Origin: Aduncisulcus paluster
Lineage: Eukaryota; Fornicata
Assembly (NCBI GenBank): GCA_024181965.1
Contig: BQXS01011556.1
Coordinates: 1-35,897 of the forward strand
Direction: 5' to 3'
DNA: 35,897 nt
Part shown: piece after piece, positions 1-10,061 of the stretch
Position numbering within the stretch: the stretch's first letter is position 1
Layout of the letters: each line of letters begins with the position of its first letter
Translations under genes and position numbers: made by a program
The notes under the pieces: model-generated
What the model was told of the DNA's origin: nothing
Database searches by the model: none
The model's input: the letters and a program-made list of their open reading frames with translations, nothing else

Positions 1-2696
1 ATTTCAGTGAAACGAGACTCTTGCCGCTGACCAATACTTCCACTCCTGGGGGCTCCAGTCAAAGGAGTATCGTGAGTTATTGATGGAGTTGATGTAGTTT
101 TTGCAGATGCTATGTCATATTCTTGTTCCAAAATGGCCATTTCATTTTCACGGCGAGTGTTGGATTCAGAACCAAGAATAACTGTCATCGTAGCTCCAAA
201 CAAACGCAATGCACGCACACTGATCTCTTCTCGCTCAACACGGCGAGCACACACGTGAGCAATTAGAGTTGGAACATCATCCGTGAAAGCGGCATCATCG
301 GAACAACAAGCATCGTCAATTGCAAAGGGAGAATCAGAATCAAGAGAAGCATTCCCAGTCATTGCTGCACTGAAAAGTTCAGACCGATCCTCAATTGTTT
401 TAATATAAGAACATTCCTGCAACCTCTGTTCCTTCCATTGTACTAATTCACCAAGAATAACAAATCGTACAAAGAGAGCAAAAATCTCATAATGGGCATG
501 GTGTTCGATTACATACACTGATAGAGCTTCTAAAAATAGAACATATTGAGAAACTGGTAATCTCAAGAAAGAGTCGTAAAGTTGTTTTGGTGTGTAATTC
601 ATATGCTGGTGCAAGAGCAACGAATTGAGTTGTCTGAATGTGTTAATCGAATCTCTATCTCTAATATATGCATCACTTTGCTCCTGTTGAGATGCATTTA
701 ATAAGCTGAATATTGATTCTCCAACCATATTTTTCAACACATCATTATAATGTTTTGACCGATCATACTTCATATCGACCCATTCTCTCATCCTTTGAGT
801 GTTCTTTCCGAGGAAAGGAGACACTAACATATCATGATCTTGACAAGATCCATCCTCTTCACTATCATCATGATCCTCACTCTCTGTCAGCTCAATGCCC
901 CTTTCTTCAGGATGACCAGTGCCCCTTTCTTCAGGATGACCAGTGCCTGAATGTTTGTCCTGTCCATCTTCTTTCTTATCATTTGCAGAGTATAGATACA
1001 AATACTGACACACACATGCCATAGCAATCTCACACGTGACTCTTTCGCTGAAAGAAATGAAGGAACAAGGGAAAAGAACGTGGAACACATCACCAATCTC
1101 ATACGACTTCTTTATAATAATTGACAAGGGAGAAGATGAGGAGGAGGCAGAGGGAGCTTCAGAGCAAGGAAGTAGCGTAGAAGGAGAGAAGCAAGAAGGA
1201 GAAGGAGAGACAAGGGCCACAAGAGAGGGGGAGAGAGCATCTGGGCGCAATGTACCTAAGTTTAGAATTTTCTCAATGGGTGAGAAAGGAGTGGAGCAAC
1301 AAACCCCAGATATCTGGGATGTTCTCCGACTGCCTTGAGTATCATTTGTATCTACCCCCAAGGAAGATGCCTTTCCAAGATGAGGAGATTGCGGTACCGG
1401 TGAACCTGCCGTAACATTTTTAGCACGAACACTGGTCGCATTACTTGAAGTTCTAGATAAATGACCACGAATACTAGTCGTCGAACGTCTAGTGGGAAGA
1501 TTGTCAACAAATCTTTGTCGCTCACGGGCACAGATAAGTTTCCTCTCAGAAATAGAGGGATCTCTCCCATCGGAAATGCCAATTAATCCCATTTTTGATC
1601 TTACAATCAGCTCCATGATAAGTTTAAACATTGAAATTGACTTTTCTGTGAACAAAGCATAAGCAAGACCATCAAACTTGAGCATGGAAGACAGTCCTCG
1701 TATCAATGGGGGGAAAAAGGAGTAGAAAGGGGGGAAGAACGAAGGGGGTGTCAAAGTAAGGAATGAAAATAGACTCCTTGAGCACGAGAATGGATTGTCA
1801 AATGAGTATTTATGCATTATCAAAGCCCCATTATGATGATTAGAATGTTCGTGTATTGATGGACTACCTGGTTCAGACAGAGCAAAGGGGGACAAATGTT
1901 CAATGTCATCTTCCAATGTGACATCATGAGGAATAATCATTCGGGGTGGTTCCAAAGATTCTTCTCCCATCTCTCTCCTGTCCTTAGCTGCTCTAGATTT
2001 ATGGTCAAACGATGCAGTATCATTTTCCCATATTTCTTCAACATTCTTTGTATGACCATCGATTCTTCCCGAGATAAACACGCTCCATATTCCAACGATT
2101 TGGCCAAGAAGAATCAAGAGATGTTTGGACTCTGTGAGTTCTAATAACATCAAGACAGGACCAAGGAGAACATCAATTAACTCATAAAACTTATCACTAA
2201 GAGAACTAGGACTTAGGGGAGGAGCTGGAGGGGTGTTACATGCAGAAGAGGAAGAACAAGACAAGAGATACCGTACACTCTCTCGCATGGCCTGGGTAAG
2301 CCCACCTGAGAGGACAATATGCTTCATATCATCTTCCAATGTGACATCATGAGGAATAATCATTCGGGGTGGTTCCAAAGATTCTTCTCCCATCTCTCTC
2401 CTGTCCTTAGCTGCTCTAGATTTATGGTCAAACGATGCAGTATCATTTTCCCATATTTCTTCAACATTCTTTGTATGACCATCGATTCTTCCCGAGATAA
2501 ACACGCTCCATATTCCAACGATTTGGCCAAGAAGAATCAAGAGATGTTTGGACTCTGTGAGTTCTAATAACATCAAGACAGGACCAAGGAGAACATCAAT
2601 TAACTCATAAAACTTATCACTAAGAGAACTAGGACTTAGGGGAGGAGCTGGAGGGGTGTTACATGCAGAAGAGGAAGAACAAGACAAGAACATCAT
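1..2696 (-). CDS. Continuation of the ARF-GEF gene downstream of Sec7 (separate frame, runs off left edge)
   Basis: An uninterrupted minus-strand frame of 898 complete codons runs from ATG-ATG at 2696-2691 off the left edge. It starts inside the repeat junction with MMFLSCSSSSACN, then reads units 2 and 1 of the 423-bp repeat in the same frame that unit 3 has in the upstream gene part. It then enters about 634 unique codons (1905 to 3). That unique part has a Ser/Pro-rich stretch, two copies of GTGHPEER, and helical stretches such as QYVLFLEALSVYVIEHHAHYE that would fit the helical-repeat region after Sec7. The matching frame and content say this is the 3' half of the same gene, cut off by a 77-bp loss between units 3 and 2. 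Whether it is translated alone, is part of a pseudogene, or only looks separate because of an assembly error cannot be told here. Confidence 0.7.
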   Translation of the reverse strand, partial: MMFLSCSSSSACNTPPAPPLSPSSLSDKFYELIDVLLGPVLMLLELTESKHLLILLGQIVGIWSVFISGRIDGHTKNVEEIWENDTASFDHKSRAAKDRREMGEESLEPPRMIIPHDVTLEDDMKHIVLSGGLTQAMRESVRYLLSCSSSSACNTPPAPPLSPSSLSDKFYELIDVLLGPVLMLLELTESKHLLILLGQIVGIWSVFISGRIDGHTKNVEEIWENDTASFDHKSRAAKDRREMGEESLEPPRMIIPHDVTLEDDIEHLSPFALSEPGSPSIHEHSNHHNGALIMHKYSFDNPFSCSRSLFSFLTLTPPSFFPPFYSFFPPLIRGLSSMLKFDGLAYALFTEKSISMFKLIMELIVRSKMGLIGISDGRDPSISERKLICARERQRFVDNLPTRRSTTSIRGHLSRTSSNATSVRAKNVTAGSPVPQSPHLGKASSLGVDTNDTQGSRRTSQISGVCCSTPFSPIEKILNLGTLRPDALSPSLVALVSPSPSCFSPSTLLPCSEAPSASSSSSPLSIIIKKSYEIGDVFHVLFPCSFISFSERVTCEIAMACVCQYLYLYSANDKKEDGQDKHSGTGHPEERGTGHPEERGIELTESEDHDDSEEDGSCQDHDMLVSPFLGKNTQRMREWVDMKYDRSKHYNDVLKNMVGESIFSLLNASQQEQSDAYIRDRDSINTFRQLNSLLLHQHMNYTPKQLYDSFLRLPVSQYVLFLEALSVYVIEHHAHYEIFALFVRFVILGELVQWKEQRLQECSYIKTIEDRSELFSAAMTGNASLDSDSPFAIDDACCSDDAAFTDDVPTLIAHVCARRVEREEISVRALRLFGATMTVILGSESNTRRENEMAILEQEYDIASAKTTSTPSITHDTPLTGAPRSGSIGQRQESRFTE
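896..943. repeat. 24-bp tandem repeat, two copies, in coding sequence
   Basis: Two identical 24-bp copies (896-919 and 920-943) lie within the minus-strand ARF-GEF continuation. They encode GTGHPEER twice, so the duplication preserves the frame. Confidence 0.9.
1906..2328. repeat. 423-bp direct repeat, unit 1 (complete)
   Basis: This complete unit starts TCATCTTCCAATGTG and ends ATGCTTCATA on the plus strand. Unit 2 follows with no spacer. The length is 141 codons, so a unit 1 / unit 2 tandem keeps the minus-strand frame. It encodes the segment MKHIVLSGG... to ...IIPHDVTLEDD, downstream of Sec7. Over its shared part it appears identical to units 2 and 3. Confidence 0.95.
2329..2689. repeat. 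423-bp direct repeat, unit 2 (lacks last ~62 bp on plus strand)
   Basis: This unit starts exactly where unit 1 ends and follows it base for base to ...GAACAAGACAAG, where it jumps into the interior of unit 3. About 62 bp of its right end are missing. With the 15 bp missing from unit 3 this makes a 77-bp deficit, not divisible by three, which causes the frameshift in the ARF-GEF gene. Confidence 0.95.
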
Positions 2697-5600
2697 GAGG
2701 AATAATCATTCGGGGTGGTTCCAAAGATTCTTCTCCCATCTCTCTCCTGTCCTTAGCTGCTCTAGATTTATGGTCAAACGATGCAGTATCATTTTCCCAT
2801 ATTTCTTCAACATTCTTTGTATGACCATCGATTCTTCCCGAGATAAACACGCTCCATATTCCAACGATTTGGCCAAGAAGAATCAAGAGATGTTTGGACT
2901 CTGTGAGTTCTAATAACATCAAGACAGGACCAAGGAGAACATCAATTAACTCATAAAACTTATCACTAAGAGAACTAGGACTTAGGGGAGGAGCTGGAGG
3001 GGTGTTACATGCAGAAGAGGAAGAACAAGACAAGAGATACCGTACACTCTCTCGCATGGCCTGGGTAAGCCCACCTGAGAGGACAATATGCTTCATACGA
3101 CTACGATTCTCACTTCTCAGAGAAATATCTTTCCATTCTTTCTCATTCTTGAGTCTATTTTTAAGTTTCCTTCTCTGGGAGTGACTAAGCATCGAGAATA
3201 CAGAGCGAGAGGAAGAGGAAGCAGACGTTGGAGAGTTGATGGAAGAAGGGGACGATTGATGAATGTTTCTCATGGAACTTGACACCCCAATCTGTCTTTT
3301 TATAGTCTGAACTCGATTGGTGCTTATATTGCTTCCATTCAACTTGGACATAATTGACATTTTCTTCAATTTCTGCATAGCCAACCGGCTACGTTCGTTT
3401 CTAGCCGATACTTCAATAAACCGAAGCATGAGAGAATGTCCAGATCCGACAGCACCAGAACCGACCCACCCTACGAGTCCCTTCATTCTCTTACTTATCT
3501 CTTCCTCTCTTAAGGGAACTTTTTTGACTCCATTATATAATCTAGAGAGAAACTCTGTACTAATGCTGACACATGCATGCATCCCTCGTACCATCATTAT
3601 AAATGCATCACAAGACACCTTTTTAGCTCCCCTTGTGTGTAATTCTGTTGAGAGATTCAACAGAGAGTGACACAGAGTCTCAATGGTATTGGAGGAAAGA
3701 AGAGATGAAGAGTTGCTGCCTGTGGGTGAGAATGGTTTCGAATCACGTGATGTCAAAGAGGTGACGTCATCCAGAATATCACCATCGCTATCTTTTAGTT
3801 CAGGAAGGAGAGTGGATGAATGAGAAGAGTGAGAAGAAGAGGTAGTATGATGATGGGAATGTGAAGCCCCACTTAGGTCAACTCCAACCATCTTACGTTT
3901 TCTCCTTCTGATTTCAATCTCAATCTCTCGCTCTTTCTGCTCTTCTTCAAGCCATTGACCAGATGGAGCAGAATAGCACTTAGCAAAGGCTCTAACAATT
4001 CGGTCTCGAATAGCAGGAAAATCTGAAGGAATGTGAATTGTGTCTAAAAATAGACGAAGAGCAGTGTCTAGAGCTTCATTCTTCCACATATGTGACTGTA
4101 AATGGACGAAATAAAACAATACCTTAGACACCCAAGGATCTGATGGAGCAAGGCCACCGAGGAAATATCCAAGCTGACGTTTTGAGAATCCAGTACCGAT
4201 TCCATGGGCTGAATAACGTAGGAATAATGCAGCTGCTAATTTTGGATCCTGAGGAAGAATCGTATTATAGTGGAATAATGAGGGAAGAGACGAAAATAGA
4301 GCTGAGAAAGTTGGGGTTGAAGAATCTGATTTTAAATTGAGAGGAGGGAAAAGATTAGCATTCATAATGAGGAAAGGAGATTGATCAATTTCTAAAAATG
4401 GACTTTTGAGAAAGTTATCTTCTTCCTCTTGCTCTTCTTCTTCCTCTTCCTCTTCCTCTTCTTGCTCTTCTTCTTCTTGCTCTTCTTCTTCCGCTTCGTC
4501 CTCAGATGATTGTGGTTTATCTATTTTTAGAACAGGTTGTTCATCTTGAGAAGAATTAGATCTTGATTGTTCAGGAACCAATGATTCAGCCCCTTTCGAT
4601 TCTCCTTCTTCCTTCTTCTCACCCTCAGAATCAGAATCGGCGTACATTGTAGATTTTAGCATAGCACTCATTGTTGACATAATCATGTCTCCTCTTTTCG
4701 CACTTTTTTCATCTTCTCGACGCTGTTTAAGTTGTTTTCTCTCCTTCTTCTTCCTCTTTTTCTCAGCTTTCTCCTCTTCTTTCATCCACTCTGCTCTAAC
4801 TCTCTTCATGAATCGAGTACACATTCCAACGGTATCGGGTTTAAAAAGCTCCGAAGAAGATATTTCAGTGTCACCGCCAAGATATTTTTGGATCACCGAA
4901 GCAGAATTGAATTCTTGGATACTCATCGCAACAAAATGTTTGGATTGATTTGTGAGACTATATTCATTCTTTTCTTTATCCTTGTCGGTTTTAACCGGTG
5001 TGGATCCGGTATCCAACGAAGAAACTGCCGTTGGGAGATTGGCAAGGGATAACACAGACGAATGTAGGAGAGACATTGATAAAGACAATATCAAGGAAAG
5101 CACTGAACAGGTCAATGAAATATTGTCAGATGCAGAATCATTCCAATTACTGCTTGTTTGAATCGTTGAATAGAACATCCGTTTCTCTTGCCGATATTGT
5201 TTCGTTTTCTTGTCGATATCTTCAGCTTTTGCATCATCACATACAATAGTTCCTCTTCTTATCACTCCACGAGTGATGGAGGAAGAGGAAGAGGAGGAAG
5301 AAGAACCTTGACTCGCTTGATGAAGAAATTGTTTGACTTTCTCTTGATCTATATTTAGTCCATCCAAAGCAGATATCAGTGTGTGAGTCAGTGCATGAAT
5401 TTTGTGTGAAGAAGGAGATGTTACTGATCCAATACTCTCTCTTGAACTTCCTGCATATGATCCTCTCTGCTGTTGGCGTTGGGATGATGTTAAAGCCTTC
5501 AGTCGTTCTTCTTCTTTAACTTTTTGATTGACTTCTTCGATCTCTTTGGTCTGTTTGATGTCAGACTCAAGAATATCTCTCAATACAGTGATAGTTTGAG

Positions 5601-8007
5601 TCCAAATATCCTCATCTGCCCAGGTAAGGATCTGAGAGAAAGAATGGGGCAGAATAGACGCAGAGGAGGAACAGCAACTCGAGGAAGAAAGAATATCTGC
5701 AGATTGAGAAACTTTAGATCTATAAATAGCACTACCAGAATGATACCCATCAGAATCATGCTCAGAATCAAGGGATGTTGTTGTTGTGGGGAATAAAAGA
5801 GATTCTAAATTACGAATGTGTTTGGGGAAATTACTAAAAATAGAGTGAGAAGAATGATTTTCACAATGGGGAGACATATCTTGCATTTTTGAGAATGTTA
5901 ATCCACAAATTGATGACAATCTCTTTTTATCTGCATTGTCAGCCCCTTTAACCTCACCTCCTCTCCCACTATCAGTCTCCTTGATTCCACTCACATTGGT
6001 TGATGTTTCTGGGTGTGCAGTAGTGATGACTGTGCTCGTTGAAGAAGGTATGATAGACACGGATGATGAAGATACAATCGATTTAGTTCCAGGTTGTTGT
6101 GCTGCAATGGTTTTTTTGCTTGTTTTCTTCGGTTTCTGTTTGTTTTCAATAGAACGAGAAGAGGAAGTTTCTTGATCCGTTTCAAGAGCTCCAATTGCAC
6201 TAATAAAAGCACTGCATTTAAAGAAGAATAATTGAGGCATTTGTTTCCCACTAAATATCCTATCAATGCTTCCACAAATACCTTCCCTTATTTTATCTGA
6301 AGAATACATCCACGAAGAAGCCTTTCCTTTCAAACTCCAAACAGGAACGGTCGAATGTATCGATGATCTCCTGGTCTCGCTGGAAGAAGATAACGAAGGA
6401 CGTTGATCTTTAGAAGCAGAATTCATAATTCCCATAGAAGGAACATTGCCCTTCACAATGCTCTTCATATGAGAAGAAGAACCATTAATTTGTTCTATTA
6501 ATAGGAGAGAAGGAAGGAATATATGAGTAATAATTCTTGAAAAAGTATGTGGATAAGATGGACCAGCAACTCGGATCATAGCTTCTAGAGACAAGAGACA
6601 AGCGTGGAATAGGTTGGCTGTATTAAGAGTCTCCGTGGAATATCTTTCTTCATTCTTGGAAGAGACAGAGGAATCGGAAGAAGAAGAAGTTGTCAGCGTA
6701 GTTTTTCCAACAACTGGACTTGAGTTGGTTGTAGTCGTTGTTAAAGATGACGGCAATGCATCTGAAACGACACTTGAACCTGGATTCACTGTTGTACTGG
6801 TTATGGATGTTGCAGTGCTTCTTCTTCTCTCTTTCTTAAGCTCAGCCTTTTGTTTCCTCTTTTCTTCCTTCATTTTCCTCCTTTCTTCTTTCTTCCTTTC
6901 CTTTTTATCTCGCTTGGCCTTTTCTTTGGCCGATTCCATAATAAGCTTTTCTTGATGTTGTTTTTCATCCACACCAAGTGTTCCTAAACTCTTTTCTTTC
7001 TTTCTCTTGTCCCGCTCTTCTTTTTCCCAGTCGGAGCAACACTCACAGACACACATGAGAACTGCTGGAAGGACATGTCGCCTTACACAGTTGCTTGTGC
7101 GTATGAATAACGAAGGAGAGAGCAGAGATAACGTATGTGATAACAATTGAAGTGCAAGAATACGGAGATGAATAGAAAATGATCCAGCAGATGAAGAGGA
7201 GGAGGAATCGGAGGAATCAGACGATCCAATCACAGCACATAGTAGCCGTATCAGCAATGTTAGATGTGAGAGACGAGTGAAAGTGTCGTGGGAAAGCATC
7301 GGAGAGGAAGACTGAGAAGAGGATCGAGAGAGTTGGCCTGGGCCAGATGGGAAAGGAGAGCCATGGAGAACAGCTTGATCATTGCCGCTCACCCCAAAGA
7401 AGAATCCACGTCTCATTGGAGGTAAAGGTTGTTTATAACGGATAGTAGAAGTCGTGGTGGTGGAATCACTATCGTCAGACCGGCATTGATCTTCATAACC
7501 AAGATATTCACTTTCTTTGTCACGTTTGGACAAGTGAGATACAGATTTAGAATCATATTTGTCAGCAGATCCCTTAGAAAGTCGATCATACTCACGTTGA
7601 ATACCTTCAATGCGTAATCTCTCGAATTCAAAATATGGAGAGCATTCAGGAGATGCTATGCACATACATATCGTTGCCAAGGTATCTATTGCGGTCTTAC
7701 TAACACTAGGATGTCCAGGATAAGAAAAAAAATGGAAAGATATCCTCACAGCAAGAGAAATATTCTCTGGATTTAGTAAATCGGTGAATAATGATAATTT
7801 AGCAAGGGTTATTAGTATATCATTTTGAATTTCGGAATTATTGGTGACTTTCTTTCTTAACTTTTTATCATCGATTATCTGGGCAATATATTGAAACCTA
7901 ATGATACATTTTACATGTAAATTTACATAACATCAAAAAATTAGAATTAATTAATTTGGAAAATAAATCACATACACCTTTTCATCACTATCCCATTCTT
8001 TAACCAT
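2659..8007 (-). CDS. Sec7-domain ARF guanine-nucleotide exchange factor, BIG/GBF-like (N-terminal and Sec7 part, frame-broken)
   Basis: This is the 5' part of a large ARF-GEF, a family that loads GTP on ARF GTPases at Golgi or endosomal membranes. I start it at ATG 8005-8007. Splicing 7976 to 7897 gives MVKEWDSDEKVFQYIAQIID and joins the long frame, for 1756 residues. Residues 20-120 are helical and resemble the DCB region of BIG proteins (AVRISFHFFSYPG then a Thr/Ala helix). A Lys/Glu-rich coiled stretch lies near 297-367 and an acidic Glu run near 1145-1172. Sec7 spans about 1230-1480: FLRYSAHGIGTGFSKRQLG, ALRLFLDTIHIPSD..., LCHSLLNLSTELH, then a segment ending FLSRLYNGVKKV. A Ser/His-rich insert splits the domain. 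The glutamic finger position (LPGEAQ in the family) reads IPSDFP, so Asp near 1303. The frame stops at 2659 because of the rearranged repeat, and the rest of the gene continues in another frame. Sec7 assignment is confident; BIG versus GBF is not settled. Confidence 0.8.
2690..3097. repeat. 423-bp direct repeat, unit 3 (lacks first 15 bp on plus strand)
   Basis: This unit starts at ACATCATGAGG and ends ATGCTTCATA at 3097. Right of it lies the unique gene sequence CGACTACGATTCTCAC. It is the first unit met by the minus-strand frame (residues about 1612-1747 of the upstream part). The base after its right edge is also where similarity to the extreme right end of the window begins. Confidence 0.95.
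7898..7975 (-). other. Spliceosomal intron, 78 nt, phase 2, in the ARF-GEF gene
   Basis: On the minus strand the intron begins GTATGTGATT and ends ATCATTAG. The frame downstream (7897 onward) is open up to a TGA at 7933-7935 but has no ATG before residue-like sequence begins. The only nearby ATG (8007) leads after 32 nt into GTATGT. Joining 7976 to 7897 keeps phase (AAG GT / G TTT CAA) and supplies a start codon. GTATGT is a common strong 5' splice site in protists with few introns. No clear branch-point motif was identified. Confidence 0.75.
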
Positions 8008-8204
8008 TGTTATTGAAATTGATTGTAAAAATTCAATTTATGTGGGTTTAAAATTTGAAATGGGTGCAAAAATATCGACTTGGTACAATCGATGTTGGAC
8101 AATAATCCCATTAATAAATGTTTTCTATTTTGGATTCAAATCATTCGATTATTTAATTTACACCCCTTAATTATTTATTTTTATTATTTTTATAATTAAA
8201 TAAT
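8008..8204. promoter_or_regulatory. Short AT-rich divergent intergenic region, presumed shared promoter area
   Basis: These 197 bp separate the start codons of the minus-strand ARF-GEF gene and the plus-strand prenyltransferase gene, so both promoters must lie here or overlap the genes. The stretch next to the plus-strand ATG is almost pure A/T (TTTTTATTATTTTTATAATT). No specific factor site is recognised. Confidence 0.4.
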
Positions 8205-10061
8205 ATGCCTAGATTCTTTACCAGAGCTGTTCTGTCGTCATTAAGAAAAGGGGCTCCTAAAATGCCAAATCATATTGGTTTCATCATGGATGGTGTGGAA
8301 CTGTGGGCTAAAAGAAATGGTAAATCGCTTCAGGAGGCATATAAAGCTAGTTTATTAACATTACTCAGAATATTAGATGTTTGTCATTATCTCAAGATTA
8401 AGAATTGTAGTTTTTTTGTTTTTTCATTATCAAAACTTAAAAAAGTATCAGTTGCAAATTCTCCTCTCCAAACTATCAATTCTTTCCTCGAAACCGAATT
8501 ATTAAAAGTTTTGGAGGATGAGCATTTACAAGATCAATTACGATGTAAAATTCACATATCAGGAAATTTAGAAGCGTTAAATAATGTTACTTTAAGGGAA
8601 CGTTTTATTAAAGCCTGTGTTGAATCGGTTTCACGTATTGATGAAGCCAGAAGGCGTGATGTTGAACAAGGACGTCCCCATGTGCACGAAATGAATGTTA
8701 CAATATGTTTTAGTTATTCTTCCAAACAAGAAATAGCCACATCTACGAATGCTGTTGTTCGAGAAATGACAAAGGGCGAGTCAAGGGCCAAACGAGTTAC
8801 GAGGGCTGCTTTTGATGCATATTTACGCGAGTTTAGTGGGCCCAGTGGAGTTCCGCCTGATCTTATCATTCGAACTGGAGGAATACCACGTGTTTCTGAC
8901 TTTCTCCTTTGGCAGATCACCGGCAAGTCCGTTTTCGTTGTTCAGCGTCAACCATGGCCGAACACATCGACTGTCAACATAATATCAGGCGTTTGGCAAT
9001 GGTTATACACAGTTATTGGTCTTAGAAAGAAAGGGACTCGTAAGATTCGGTACACTCGACATTCCTCCCACCCGTCATGTTCTCATGATAGTGGCTCAAA
9101 AAAGGATCAAGCTGTGCCTTCGAAAGCATCAAAGATGGCGACAAGCAAGGGCGATCATGCTAAGTCTTATAAGGATAGGGATGGAATGAGAAGAGAAGGA
9201 AAAGATAATGATGATAAAGCCGATATTTTGGTCAACCCCATGTTTTCAAAGCGTCCTATTACTTCAAGTCCCTCTGAACATGATGAGATTGGTGTAGAAG
9301 AAAGATCAAAGATCGAAGCCAGTGACTCTATAATCATGGGAGAAATCAAGGAAGTCACCTCATCTCGAACAAACACTGAAGAAACTGATGAAATCACGTC
9401 CAGTTCACCTTGTCATCACGGTATTCAACGTATCCGTGGGCGAGATATGATGGCCATACATGATGCGATTGCTGGTCGAATCAGCAGTAGCAGTGGTGAT
9501 GATGATGATCATTTAGCTAAGGTTAATGTATCCTCTTATTCATCAGTTTCAGATCATAGAGAGAAAGATGACCCCAAACATGGGCATGGTTCTCGACCCC
9601 GACAATTATCAAAGACGAGACCGAAGATGGCGAAGCAGCATGGAATGGGTAAGCATAAGAGATCAATCTCATCGTCTTCAGCCGGTGATTTACGGCTATC
9701 CCAATATGGAGAGATGGCTTTATCTGATTCCCATTCATACCAATTCTTTGATGTTCCTTTATCTCGACCTCCTTCCCGGACTGCCTTTTTCTTCTCTGAA
9801 GAAGAAGAGGAAGAAGCGATCACAAGGGAAAAAACCACAAGTCGGGAAGACAGAGAGAAAGAAGAGAGTAGAGAGAAAGAAGAGAGTAGAGAGAAAGAAA
9901 GAGATCGGAAGGGTGGTGAGAAGGGGCAAAGGAAAGGAAGGGATATTGGAGATGATATAGAATCATCGTCAGAGTCTTCTTTCTTATCTCCTCATGATCT
10001 GGCCATTGCAGCTAAACATGCAAAAGAAGTAGAGATGAACTTTTGGGGAGGAGCTGGATGA
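8205..10061 (+). CDS. cis-prenyltransferase (dehydrodolichyl diphosphate synthase-like) with long low-complexity tail
   Basis: The family extends farnesyl diphosphate with isopentenyl diphosphate to make dolichyl precursors for N-glycosylation at the ER. Residues about 18-275 hold the fold: MPNHIGFIMDG (Asp29 at the diphosphate-binding position), FFVFSLSKLKK (73-80), ICFSYSSKQEI (usually N/FAYxSRxEI), PPDLIIRTGG (R223), RVSDFLLWQ (229-237) and QPWP (249-252). SDFLLWQ points to the eukaryotic DHDDS side of the family. Several usually invariant residues differ: DGNRR is DGVEL, FSxEN is FSLSK, and RTSGE is RTGGI, so loss of catalysis or a subunit role is possible. Residues about 280-618 are Ser/acidic/Lys-rich with an REKEES repeat and no recognised domain. 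The family is usually about 250-330 residues, so the tail is unusual. Start: ATG 8205; Met20 just before the fold is an alternative. Confidence 0.85.
   Translation: MPRFFTRAVLSSLRKGAPKMPNHIGFIMDGVELWAKRNGKSLQEAYKASLLTLLRILDVCHYLKIKNCSFFVFSLSKLKKVSVANSPLQTINSFLETELLKVLEDEHLQDQLRCKIHISGNLEALNNVTLRERFIKACVESVSRIDEARRRDVEQGRPHVHEMNVTICFSYSSKQEIATSTNAVVREMTKGESRAKRVTRAAFDAYLREFSGPSGVPPDLIIRTGGIPRVSDFLLWQITGKSVFVVQRQPWPNTSTVNIISGVWQWLYTVIGLRKKGTRKIRYTRHSSHPSCSHDSGSKKDQAVPSKASKMATSKGDHAKSYKDRDGMRREGKDNDDKADILVNPMFSKRPITSSPSEHDEIGVEERSKIEASDSIIMGEIKEVTSSRTNTEETDEITSSSPCHHGIQRIRGRDMMAIHDAIAGRISSSSGDDDDHLAKVNVSSYSSVSDHREKDDPKHGHGSRPRQLSKTRPKMAKQHGMGKHKRSISSSSAGDLRLSQYGEMALSDSHSYQFFDVPLSRPPSRTAFFFSEEEEEEAITREKTTSREDREKEESREKEESREKERDRKGGEKGQRKGRDIGDDIESSSESSFLSPHDLAIAAKHAKEVEMNFWGGAG

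Noticed and set aside
1896-2913. Three identical plus-strand frames (82-85 codons) starting near 1896, 2319 and 2656
   Set aside because: They are antisense shadows of the 423-bp repeat; the minus frame carries the ARF-GEF protein.
9526-9960. Plus frame of 144 codons overlapping the prenyltransferase tail
   Set aside because: It is an alternate reading of low-complexity purine-rich DNA in a longer real frame.
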